Shown here: positions 1-6,596 of the stretch, one piece after another
How the letters are laid out: every line of letters starts with the position of its first letter
Position numbering within the stretch: position 1 is the stretch's first letter
Assembly: GCF_938030145.1 (NCBI RefSeq)
Contig: NZ_CALHGM010000037.1
Location: 1 to 15,800, forward strand
From: an uncultured Campylobacter sp.
Lineage (GTDB): Bacteria > Campylobacterota > Campylobacteria > Campylobacterales > Campylobacteraceae
Direction of reading: 5' to 3'
DNA: 15,800 bases
Made by a program: the position numbers and the translations under genes
Notes under the pieces: generated by a model
Databases searched by the model: none
What the model was told of the DNA's origin: nothing
The model's input: only the letters and a program-made list of their open reading frames with translations

Positions 1-162
1 GATATAATCGCAAGCGCTAGTGGGCATACTAGGATCGCAACCCTCGGGCGTATCGGATGAAAAAAGCAAATTTAAAATCACAAATATATACAGCACAAAA
101 AGCACACACGCAACGCTCACGACCAAGGTGGTAATTTTTAAAATTTTTATAAAAGTTTTCAT
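1..162 (-). CDS. N-terminal part of a membrane-anchored protein, cut by the window edge
   Basis: The minus strand is open for 54 codons from an ATG at 162 to the left edge, and the gene continues outside the window. The product begins with a short lysine-containing stretch (MKTFIKILK) followed by a long hydrophobic segment at about residues 9-35, then a polar part with two cysteines (EGCDPSMPTSACDY). It is therefore a signal-anchor or single-pass membrane protein with a periplasmic start. Only a weak ribosome site (TTTGGAC) precedes the ATG. It lies 67 bases downstream of the glycoside-hydrolase-like gene on the same strand, so co-transcription is possible. I do not recognise the family, and the visible part is too short to assign a function. 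Confidence 0.5.
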   Translation of the reverse strand, partial: MKTFIKILKITTLVVSVACVLFVLYIFVILNLLFSSDTPEGCDPSMPTSACDYI

Positions 163-229
163 GTCCAAATTTTACTTCGTTGCACCTAAAAAGCATAAAT
201 TTTGCTTTAAATTTGAAATCCTCCGCGCA

Positions 230-1219
230 TTATCTGTACGCTTCGGCTATTGCTTCGCTAAGGCTTTTTAGCAGTTCGTCCGCGGCTTCCGCTTTATCGT
301 GCGCGCCGCGATTTTTGCTGTTTGAAGCGCCGGATCCCGTTCCGCTGGCGCAATCTTGCACGAAATACCACCAAAAATACCCGCCTACGTAGTTTTTCAC
401 GTAGCGCGGCATCGTATAATACCGCTTCATCATCGCCTTTTTGTTCGCTTGCGTAGCGTCCGCCGCCGTGTTTCCGCACTCGCCGATGCCAAGCTTTGAA
501 GCGGAAAAGGCGCTTTGCAGATAGGTAAAGATTTCGCTCCAATCAGGCGTAAAGCCCTCGTTGTCGTCCTCGTAGTAACTTACGAAAAGATAATCCAGCC
601 CATCTTTCATATCTTGCGGCACGAATTTTCGCAGCCACTCGCGCATCTGCGTTTTCTGTGCTCCGCTCGGCGTATAATAGGCAGTAAGCGCCGTCTTAGC
701 GCCTTTCTTGTGGATGAACTCGAATGCCGCGATCATCTTAGCGGCGATGAAATTCGCATCGCCCCCGAGCCAGCCCTCGCCGTTTATTTCGTTGCCGATC
801 TCCCAGATCGTGACGTAAGGCGCAAGTGCGGCGAAAGCGTCCGAGAACCTCTTTTCGTAGCTTTTCACGCTTTTGTACGAGCTCATCTCGTAGGAGTCCA
901 CGGGACAAGCCATCACGTACGAAACCTCGCTAAGCCGCCTAAAAAGAGGCTCGTACTCGCGCGGGCTAATTTCTTTTGACATCACGACGCGTACGGTCGG
1001 CTTTGCGGGTAGGGCTTGCAGGGCGCGCACGATGCTCTGTAGTTTCGCGCCCGAGGCGTCTTGCGCGTCCTCGTACCAGCCGTCGTCGATCGTAACGCCC
1101 CAGATGAAGTCGGATTTAGAATTTTGCTTTGAAATTTTATTTGGATTTTCGCCGTAAAGCGCACCGAAAAACAGCGCCCCGCAAAATAGCGCGAGAAATA
1201 TGTGTTTGAAATAGACCAC
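230..1219 (-). CDS. Secreted clan GH-A glycoside-hydrolase-like protein
   Basis: A 329-residue protein starting at GTG 1219, with a good ribosome site (AAGGAG, 5 bases upstream). An N-terminal hydrophobic stretch at about residues 5-21 looks like a signal peptide, so it is probably periplasmic or exported. Two motifs match the clan GH-A (TIM barrel) pattern: WEIGNEINGEGW, with N143-E144 as the likely acid/base, and GIGECGN, with E247 as the likely nucleophile. The spacing of about 100 residues is normal for the clan, and the aromatic segment YFWWYF (281-286) fits the end of such a barrel. Substrate and exact family cannot be read from this; an extracellular-polysaccharide or peptidoglycan-linked glycan is possible. 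It follows the 197-residue membrane-protein gene after 77 bases on the same strand. The GH-A reading is inference from motifs, moderately sure. Confidence 0.65.
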   Translation of the reverse strand: MVYFKHIFLALFCGALFFGALYGENPNKISKQNSKSDFIWGVTIDDGWYEDAQDASGAKLQSIVRALQALPAKPTVRVVMSKEISPREYEPLFRRLSEVSYVMACPVDSYEMSSYKSVKSYEKRFSDAFAALAPYVTIWEIGNEINGEGWLGGDANFIAAKMIAAFEFIHKKGAKTALTAYYTPSGAQKTQMREWLRKFVPQDMKDGLDYLFVSYYEDDNEGFTPDWSEIFTYLQSAFSASKLGIGECGNTAADATQANKKAMMKRYYTMPRYVKNYVGGYFWWYFVQDCASGTGSGASNSKNRGAHDKAEAADELLKSLSEAIAEAYR

Positions 1220-1296
1220 GGCTTGCTCCTTGATTTTAAATTTTTAAAAATTTAGCTCTTTGCTGGTCTTTCCACAACCGATCAAGCAATCAAAAT

Positions 1297-1890
1297 TTAT
1301 CTTTTGCCTCTAAGATCATAAGAATAATACGAACGAGAAAAACCCTCTACGCTGAATATAGCAAAAGCGTTAAGCGCAAGAGCCGCTAAGCTGAGCAGCA
1401 CCGTAGCAGGCAGCGAAAAACGCGCCAAAAACGCATTTGCAATAGCTGCAAGTACAAGCGCGATAAAGCAATATGAAAATATCGCAACTCCACTAGTATC
1501 GGCAAGCTCCTGATAAAATCTATAAAAAAATAGAAACGATGCGATGAATCCCAATGCAAGTAGTATTTGAGCGATGATGCCGCCCGCTAAAAATATAAAT
1601 AACAATACGCCTATAAATATCGCCGCAAAGGCAATGGCTACGTTACGCAAAAGGCTGCGGCTTACGGTAAGTTTAGAGATATTATAAATGCTAAAGATAA
1701 AAAGCACGAATGCCGCTGCGCTTAGTAGCACTCCCAATCCGCCGTAAATTCCTAATAGCAATAGCACCAGTTCGGCTATAGCTTTTAAGGCGCAGGCCGC
1801 GATGAAGGTGTATTTGATGAGTGCTACTTCTTTTTCTTGCGGGTTTGAGGGTTGCTGGTCTTGAGTGTGCAGGTAGTCGTTTAAATCCAT
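1297..1890 (-). CDS. Multi-pass inner-membrane protein of unknown function
   Basis: A 197-residue protein. I place the start at the ATG at 1890, not at the in-frame ATG eight codons upstream, because AAGGAG lies 5 bases before 1890. The first 25 or so residues are polar (MDLNDYLHTQDQQPSNPQEK). The rest is almost entirely hydrophobic, with about six likely transmembrane segments separated by short basic or polar turns such as SKLTVSRSLLRN and YRFYQEL. The tail SYYSYDLRGKR is charged. No catalytic motif is visible and I do not recognise the family. A -10 box is visible upstream (1916-1921), so it likely heads the transcript that continues into the glycoside-hydrolase-like gene. Confidence 0.7.
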   Translation of the reverse strand: MDLNDYLHTQDQQPSNPQEKEVALIKYTFIAACALKAIAELVLLLLGIYGGLGVLLSAAAFVLFIFSIYNISKLTVSRSLLRNVAIAFAAIFIGVLLFIFLAGGIIAQILLALGFIASFLFFYRFYQELADTSGVAIFSYCFIALVLAAIANAFLARFSLPATVLLSLAALALNAFAIFSVEGFSRSYYSYDLRGKR

Positions 1891-1915
1891 ATTCGCTCCT
1901 TGAAATTTATGCAAA

Positions 1916-1921
1916 AGTATA
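1916..1921 (-). promoter_or_regulatory. Likely -10 box for the membrane-protein gene
   Basis: On the minus strand the sequence TTTTTTAGATATACTTTTGC contains TATACT preceded by a T-rich stretch, the usual form of Campylobacter sigma-70 promoters, which lack a strong -35. It lies about 25 bases upstream of the ATG at 1890 with the ribosome site between. Confidence 0.5.
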
Positions 1922-2118
1922 TCTAAAAAACGAATAGGTAAAGATAAATTTCAAAATTTAGTGGCTCGCGGGCGGATGTGTCGTATAAAGCAGGCGCCAC
2001 ACAAAGGCGGGTAAATTTAAGAGGTAAATTTTAAAATTTAGATCGGAATTTCGGCGCTGACGCGGCAGGTAAAATTTTAAGCAGGTTGTAAATTTAATAA
2101 AGATTTGAGATAAATTTC

Positions 2119-2155
2119 GCGCAGATCTGCAAATTTAAAATCCGCAAATCCGCGC
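2119..2155 (-). terminator. Stem-loop just after rpsU, possible terminator
   Basis: On the minus strand GCGCGGATTTGC (2155-2144) can pair over all 12 positions, with two G-U wobbles, with GCAGATCTGCGC (2130-2119). The loop is 13 bases and AT-rich. It starts 6 bases after the rpsU stop codon. The following sequence GAAATTTATCT is only moderately U-rich, so termination efficiency is uncertain, but position and stem quality fit an rpsU transcript end. Confidence 0.45.
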
Positions 2156-2161
2156 AAACTG

Positions 2162-2374
2162 CTACAAGCGGGACTCGTAGCGACGTAGCGTGTAAAGACG
2201 TTTAAGCATCTTTTTGCGAGCTGAAATTTTTTGCTTTTTGCGGACTTCCGTCATCGGCTCAAAAAATCGTCTCGCGCGAACCTCGGTAACGACTAGGTTA
2301 CGATCGGTTTGCTTCTTAAAGCGTCTGTAAGCTTCGTCAAATGATTCGTTCGGATATACCTTTACTCCAGGCAC
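2162..2374 (-). CDS. rpsU: 30S ribosomal protein S21
   Basis: A 70-residue basic protein of the small ribosomal subunit. S21 helps mRNA binding during translation initiation. The whole chain reads as S21, with the conserved core NESFDEAYRRFKKQ, RNLVVTEVRARRFFEP and RKKQKISARKKMLKRL, ending RRYESRL as in other Campylobacter. I chose the GTG at 2374 because known Campylobacter S21 proteins start MPG. An in-frame GTG three codons upstream (2383) would give 73 residues, but its AAAGG is too close. The AGG just upstream of 2374 is also close, so the start is not certain. It lies 51 bases after the LpoB-like gene on the same strand with no terminator between, so the two probably share a transcript. 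A stem-loop follows the stop. Confidence 0.95.
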   Translation of the reverse strand: MPGVKVYPNESFDEAYRRFKKQTDRNLVVTEVRARRFFEPMTEVRKKQKISARKKMLKRLYTLRRYESRL

Positions 2375-2425
2375 TTTCCTCACCGCCTTTCAAAAAAATA
2401 AGTCGTGAGTTTAGCGAAAAATTCC

Positions 2426-3058
2426 TTAAATTTGCTTTTGAAGCGCTTTTTTATACTTCCACACGCTTTTGTTATTGCGAGTATCTATCATCGAAAGCTC
2501 TAAAAGTAGGCTTTCGCTTGCTTGCGCAGTAGAATTTTTAGCTGCAGAATTTAAGCTTTTTACTTTTTTAGATCCTGCCTTACCATCGTTTGCCGCAGCG
2601 GGGCTTTGCGGTAAAATTTTGCCTACCAAGATGTAATCTGGCGCGTAGATCGAGCCGCTTTCTACGGCGTGATAGCCACGGCTTACGCCATCGTTGCTAA
2701 ATACGAGTTCATCTTTACTTGGGGCGTCTGTGACGACTGCTTTGCCTGAATGCAGCAGTGAAATTCTAATTTTTTTGCTCAAAAATTCTGCATCTACGCC
2801 GTGCGCGTTCGTCCCGTCCAGTGGTTCGATGCCGACGACACTAAATCTACCGCCTTTCTTGCCGACAATACGCTTTGAGAGTAGATCGGCGATGCTTTCG
2901 CCTGCGATACGCTCCAGATACGCGTTTGGATACCCAGCGTGGTCGATGCCTCCGGTAAGCGCCGAATTATCCGTGTTTTTAGAGCCTTTGAGCGCAGCGC
3001 AGCCCGCTAAAAAGGCACACAGCAAGATCACGAAAAAACTTATTTTAAAATTTTTCAT
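2426..3058 (-). CDS. LpoB-like outer-membrane lipoprotein (putative penicillin-binding protein activator)
   Basis: A 210-residue lipoprotein. The N-terminus has a basic start, a hydrophobic core and the lipobox LAGC with C20 as the lipidation site. S21 is not Asp, so outer-membrane sorting is expected. The mature part has the LpoB/YcfM layout: a segment YLERIAGESIADLLSKRI, a beta segment RFSVVGIEPLDGT, a helix with a SLL-type motif (KKIRISLLHSGK), then YILVGKI and a C-terminal LLLELSMIDTRNNKSVWKYKK strand pair, like the end of E. coli LpoB. LpoB activates the peptidoglycan synthase PBP1B in enterics. In Campylobacter this role is only assumed. A lysine/serine-rich insertion at about 158-180 (GKAGSKKVKS and following) is likely a loop. 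The ATG at 3058 has GGAAA 4 bases upstream and a TATAAT box behind it. Confidence 0.65.
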   Translation of the reverse strand: MKNFKISFFVILLCAFLAGCAALKGSKNTDNSALTGGIDHAGYPNAYLERIAGESIADLLSKRIVGKKGGRFSVVGIEPLDGTNAHGVDAEFLSKKIRISLLHSGKAVVTDAPSKDELVFSNDGVSRGYHAVESGSIYAPDYILVGKILPQSPAAANDGKAGSKKVKSLNSAAKNSTAQASESLLLELSMIDTRNNKSVWKYKKALQKQI

Positions 3059-3091
3059 AGCATTTCCAAATTTTATAAAATAAACTCCGCG

Positions 3092-3097
3092 ATTATA
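3092..3097 (-). promoter_or_regulatory. Likely -10 box for the LpoB-like gene and rpsU
   Basis: The minus strand reads CTCGCTATAATCGCGG, with a consensus TATAAT about 34 bases before the ATG at 3058. There is no clear -35, as is usual in Campylobacter. No other promoter-like site is seen before rpsU, so it may also drive that gene. Confidence 0.55.
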
Positions 3098-3187
3098 GCG
3101 AGATTTGGTTAAATTTCGTTTTTTCTAGGCAGAATTTGTAATGAATATTCCGCTCGTTCCTTTAATTTTGAGTTAAAGATTCCTTGA

Positions 3188-3193
3188 TATACT
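3188..3193 (+). promoter_or_regulatory. Likely -10 box for the nrdD operon
   Basis: TATACT in TTCCTTGATATACTTTCTGC, 36 bases before the nrdD ATG at 3230. A candidate TTGAGT (3168-3173) is too close for a standard -35. The short inverted repeat TTTAA...TTAAA at 3161-3177 overlaps this region and might be an operator, but with 5-base arms it is weak. No FNR-type site (TTGA-N6-TCAA) was seen. Confidence 0.5.
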
Positions 3194-3229
3194 TTCTGCC
3201 AATTTATTCAGAAAATTCTCGGGGTGCTT

Positions 3230-5338
3230 ATGAAAAAAATCATTAAAAGAGACGGAAGTTTTCAAGAATTTCAATCCTACAAAATAAAAGATGCTATCAA
3301 AAAAGCCTACAAAAGCGCGGGTAGCGAGTTTGACGAAAAAGTCTTTGATAATGTAATGAGCGCGATCGTTTTTAAAGATAAATTAAGCGTCGAAGATATT
3401 CAAGATCTCATAGAAAAAAAACTCTTCGAAGCGGGCGATTTCGACGTTCTAAAGAGCTTTATGATCTACCGCCACACACACAAGATGCAGCGTGAGCATA
3501 TTTTGGGGCTTGAGGAGGATACGACCTATATCAACTGCACTCAGACGGTCAATGAATACATCAGCAAGCAGGATTGGCGAATTTTAGCAAATTCCAATAC
3601 CAGCTACTCAAACGCAGGCCTCATCAACAACACCGCCGGCAAGGTCATCGCAAACTACTGGCTCGATAAAATTTACTCTCGCGAGGAGGGTGCGGCGCAC
3701 CGAAACGGCGACTATCATATTCACGATCTGGACTGCCTTACGGCGTATTGCGCGGGCTGGAGCTTACGCGTGCTTCTAAACGAGGGTTTTAACGGCGTGC
3801 GCGGCAGAGTCGAGAGCAAGGCGCCGAAGCATTTCCGCGAAGCACTGTATCAGATGGCAAATTTCCTTGGAATTTTACAGAGCGAATGGGCGGGCGCACA
3901 GGCGTTTAGCAGCTTTGATACGTATCTGGCGCCATACGTTTTCCGCGATAAATTAAGCGACGATGAGGTTAAAAAGGCGATCACGAGCTTCGTGTTTAAC
4001 CTAAACGTTCCAGCGCGTTGGGGTCAGAGCCCATTTACCAACGTCACCATCGATATGACCTGCCCGGATGATCTAAAAACGCAGATCCCTACGCACAACA
4101 ATGAGCATCTATTTAAAAATTTACACGACGAGGAGCTTTTGGCAGAGGCTAAAAAGCGCGGTAAGGACTCGCTCGAGGCTTTGACTTACGGCGATTTCGA
4201 GCCTGAGATGAACCGCATAGTGATCGCGTTTTACGAGGTTTTAACGACGGGCGATAAGTGCGGTCAGCCTTTTACTTTCCCGATTCCTACGGTAAATTTA
4301 ACGGAGGAGTTTGATTGGGATACGCCTGCGGCCGATGCGGTTTTTGAAAACACCGCCAAGGTAGGCTCGAGCTATTTTCAAAATTTCATCGGCTCGCAAT
4401 ACATCACGAACGAAAAGGGCGAGCGCGTACCCAATCCAAAAGCGTATAAGCCAGGCGCCGTGCGCTCGATGTGCTGCCGCTTGCAGCTTGATCTGCGCGA
4501 GCTTCTTAAGCGCGGCGGAGGGCTTTTCGGAAGCGCGGAGATGACGGGAAGCATCGGCGTCGTAACGATAAATTTAGCCCGCCTAGGCTATCTGTATAAA
4601 AATAACGAAGAGGCACTGTATGCGAGGCTGGATGAGCTTTTGGAGCTTGCCAAATCGACGCTTGAAAAGAAGCGAAAATTCGTTACCGAGATGTTTGAGC
4701 GCGGTTTGTATCCATATACGAAGCGCTATCTGCCGGGCTTTAACAACCATTTCAGCACCATCGGTATCAACGGCGCAAACGAGATGATACGAAATTTTAG
4801 TGGAAATAAAGAGGATATTACGACGGAATTTGGGCGTAAATTTGCCCTTAAAATGGTTGAGTATCTGCGCGAGAAGATCCGCTCGTTTCAGGAGCAGACT
4901 GGCAATCTATACAATCTCGAAGCTACGCCTGCCGAGGGAACTACGTATCGCTTCGCCAAAGAGGATAAGAAACGCTACTCAGATATCATCCAAGCGGGAT
5001 TTGATAAAAATATATACTACACCAATTCGACGCAGCTTCCGGCAAATTTCGGAAGTGATCCGTTCGAGGCGCTGGCGATGCAGGACGAGCTGCAAAGCTC
5101 CTATACGGGCGGCACGGTGCTGCATCTGTATATGAAGGAGCGCATCAGCTCGGCTCAGGCGTGTAAGCAGCTCGTAAAAAGCGTAGTGCAAAACTACAAG
5201 CTTCCTTACATCACGATCACGCCGATTTTCAGCGTCTGCCATAAGCACGGCTACATCAGCGGCGAGCATGAATACTGCCCGAAATGCGACGAGGAGCTGC
5301 TCGCGCAATACAATGCCGAGCCGAGCAAGGGCGCTTAA
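3230..5338 (+). CDS. nrdD: Anaerobic ribonucleoside-triphosphate reductase, main subunit, lacking the glycyl-radical loop
   Basis: Class III ribonucleotide reductase, which reduces ribonucleoside triphosphates to deoxy forms without oxygen. The 702 residues begin at ATG 3230 behind CGGGGTG; a GTG two codons earlier is part of that ribosome site. An ATP cone spans about 1-90 (KIIKRDGSFQEF...YRHTH). The catalytic barrel includes HIHDLDCLTAYCAGW (C174) and RSMCCRLQLD (C415/C416, the region of the thiyl-radical cysteine). A zinc site near the end reads SVCHKHGYISGEHEYCPKC (C670, H673, C683, C686). In fused family members the zinc site is soon followed by a RVxGY glycyl-radical loop. Here the chain instead ends CDEELLAQYNAEPSKGA and stops with TAA. 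The loop is in the next ORF, same frame, 30 bases on. Identity is very sure; the missing loop is seen directly. Confidence 0.95.
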   Translation: MKKIIKRDGSFQEFQSYKIKDAIKKAYKSAGSEFDEKVFDNVMSAIVFKDKLSVEDIQDLIEKKLFEAGDFDVLKSFMIYRHTHKMQREHILGLEEDTTYINCTQTVNEYISKQDWRILANSNTSYSNAGLINNTAGKVIANYWLDKIYSREEGAAHRNGDYHIHDLDCLTAYCAGWSLRVLLNEGFNGVRGRVESKAPKHFREALYQMANFLGILQSEWAGAQAFSSFDTYLAPYVFRDKLSDDEVKKAITSFVFNLNVPARWGQSPFTNVTIDMTCPDDLKTQIPTHNNEHLFKNLHDEELLAEAKKRGKDSLEALTYGDFEPEMNRIVIAFYEVLTTGDKCGQPFTFPIPTVNLTEEFDWDTPAADAVFENTAKVGSSYFQNFIGSQYITNEKGERVPNPKAYKPGAVRSMCCRLQLDLRELLKRGGGLFGSAEMTGSIGVVTINLARLGYLYKNNEEALYARLDELLELAKSTLEKKRKFVTEMFERGLYPYTKRYLPGFNNHFSTIGINGANEMIRNFSGNKEDITTEFGRKFALKMVEYLREKIRSFQEQTGNLYNLEATPAEGTTYRFAKEDKKRYSDIIQAGFDKNIYYTNSTQLPANFGSDPFEALAMQDELQSSYTGGTVLHLYMKERISSAQACKQLVKSVVQNYKLPYITITPIFSVCHKHGYISGEHEYCPKCDEELLAQYNAEPSKGA

Positions 5339-5368
5339 ATCAACTCATCTCAAAAGAAAGGATCAGGT

Positions 5369-5533
5369 ATGGAGTTTCCAAAAGAACTAGAGGCAAAACG
5401 TACAAAATGCGTCGTTTACACAAGAGTTATGGGGTATTTGCGCCCGGTGGAGAGCTTTAATATCGGAAAGAAGGGTGAGCACAAAGAGCGCGTCTTTTTT
5501 GAAGAGAAAAAAGACAAAAAGCAGATCGCCTAG
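5369..5533 (+). CDS. Separate glycyl-radical domain of anaerobic ribonucleotide reductase
   Basis: A 54-residue ORF with ATG at 5369 and TAG at 5531-5533. A strong ribosome site (AAAGGA, 6 bases upstream) argues for independent translation. It contains VVYTRVMGYLRPVESFNIGK, which matches the C-terminal glycyl-radical loop of fused NrdD proteins; G22 is the expected radical glycine. The first 14 or so residues are charged (MEFPKELEAKRTK) and the tail is lysine-rich (FFEEKKDKKQIA). It lies between nrdD and nrdG, in the same frame as nrdD, separated by one TAA plus ten sense codons. I infer that this peptide docks into NrdD to complete the active site and is the polypeptide on which NrdG makes the radical. 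GrcA (YfiD), the spare glycyl-radical part for pyruvate formate-lyase, is the nearest analogy. The alternative is an interrupted, formerly fused nrdD. Confidence 0.85.
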   Translation: MEFPKELEAKRTKCVVYTRVMGYLRPVESFNIGKKGEHKERVFFEEKKDKKQIA

Positions 5534-5550
5534 TCGCCGCTACCGGCCAA

Positions 5551-6273
5551 ATGCAACAAACGCATACGAAGCCGCCGCAAGCCTTAAACCTGCGTAACGC
5601 GCAGATTTACGAGATCACGCCGTTTACGATGCTTGATTTTCCTGATCACATCGCCGCGATCGCGTGGTTTTGCGGCTGCAATATGCGCTGCATCTACTGC
5701 TACAACCCACAAATCGTTACTTCACGGGGTAAAATTTCAAACGAAGAGTTTCTGCGCTTTTTGGATGCGCGCGCTGGCAAGCTTCAGGGCATCGTATTTA
5801 GCGGCGGCGAATGCATCTGCGCGAGCGATTTTATCCCGTTGGCGCACGAAGTTAAGCGGCGCGGCTTTTTGCTCAAGGTTGACACCAACGGCTCGAATCC
5901 GCAAAAGATCGAAGAGGCGCTAAGCCTAGGGCTGATCGATTATATCGCGCTTGATTTTAAGGCGCCGCGACAGGATTTTGAGCTCATCACGAAATCAAAC
6001 TTATATGATAAATTTCTGCAAACTCTTAGGCTTTTGCTGCGGCAAAATTTTAGATTTGAGGTGCGTACGACCGTGCATGCCGATTTTTTAAACGAGGCAA
6101 AGATCGAGCAGATGGCGCAAATTCTATACAGCGAGGGCTACCGTGGCGTCTATTATCTGCAAAACTTTCTACCCACCGGCGATAATTTCGGTAATTTAAA
6201 CGCGCCGCTTGCAAGCTTTGATCCGAGCAAAATCCGTACCGATCTAAAGATCGAACTTCGAAATTTTGATTAA
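5551..6273 (+). CDS. nrdG: Anaerobic ribonucleotide reductase activating protein (radical SAM)
   Basis: A 240-residue radical-SAM enzyme that uses a [4Fe-4S] cluster and S-adenosylmethionine to create the glycyl radical on the reductase. The cluster motif CNMRCIYC (C43-x3-C47-x2-C50) and the SAM-contact motif FSGGE (83-87) are both present, along with the family start ITPFTMLDFPD (22-32), DTNGS (111-115) and IALDFKAP (132-139). It is longer than the E. coli enzyme (about 154 residues) and resembles the longer NrdG type of archaea and Campylobacter relatives. The ATG at 5551 lies 17 bases after the glycyl-radical ORF and has no good ribosome site, which suggests translational coupling. No other start fits before the conserved ITPF segment. 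The order nrdD, radical peptide, nrdG indicates one operon. Confidence 0.92.
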   Translation: MQQTHTKPPQALNLRNAQIYEITPFTMLDFPDHIAAIAWFCGCNMRCIYCYNPQIVTSRGKISNEEFLRFLDARAGKLQGIVFSGGECICASDFIPLAHEVKRRGFLLKVDTNGSNPQKIEEALSLGLIDYIALDFKAPRQDFELITKSNLYDKFLQTLRLLLRQNFRFEVRTTVHADFLNEAKIEQMAQILYSEGYRGVYYLQNFLPTGDNFGNLNAPLASFDPSKIRTDLKIELRNFD

Positions 6274-6596
6274 ATTTGCGCTTCCACGAGCATCTTGCTG
6301 CGATAAACGCGATGAAATTTTATTTAGCGCGCCGCGCATTGTCCGGCGTATATTGAGCTGCGATAAAATTTCGCCCCGCCGAAGAGCTTTAAAATTTACC
6401 TTGCCGCCGCTTGCTATGTTTAAATTTCGCTCCGTCTGCGGCGTAAAATTTTATTTTATCAAGCGCTTAAAATTTTATACCGCGCAGATTTAGCTCCCCG
6501 TAAAATTTCACGCCGTGCAAGTAGGCCGCTTCAAAACAAAAGGTAAATTTAGCTTGCTTTGGCTAAAATACGCCGAAATTTTTAAAAAGGCAAAAA
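6274..6596 (+). other. Gene-free AT-rich stretch between nrdG and nrdB
   Basis: About 320 bases without a supported gene. It is dominated by AAATTT, TAAAATTT and TTTTAAAA runs separated by short GC-rich pieces. I count 11 AAATTT hexamers between 6241 and 6600. The only open frame (plus, 6266-6493) has no ribosome site and a composition-driven sequence. No tRNA-like cloverleaf or clear terminator was seen. The 3' end carries a possible promoter for nrdB. Confidence 0.6.
6564..6569 (+). promoter_or_regulatory. Possible -10 box for nrdB
   Basis: TAAAAT in TTGCTTTGGCTAAAATACGCC, 27 bases before the nrdB ATG, with the ribosome site AAGG between. It is a weak match to TATAAT in a very AT-rich area, so chance cannot be excluded. 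Confidence 0.35.

Noticed and set aside
1..10. TATAAT-like box on the plus strand at the left edge
   Set aside because: It lies within a minus-strand coding frame with no plus-strand gene following, so it is probably chance.
515..979. 154-codon plus-strand open frame opposite the glycoside-hydrolase-like gene
   Set aside because: It is antisense to a well supported gene and lacks a ribosome site and any recognisable motif. Long antisense frames are common in GC-richer coding DNA.
6266..6493. 75-codon open frame after nrdG
   Set aside because: It overlaps the nrdG end, has no ribosome site, and its sequence is what the AAATTT-rich spacer yields in any open frame; no family resemblance.
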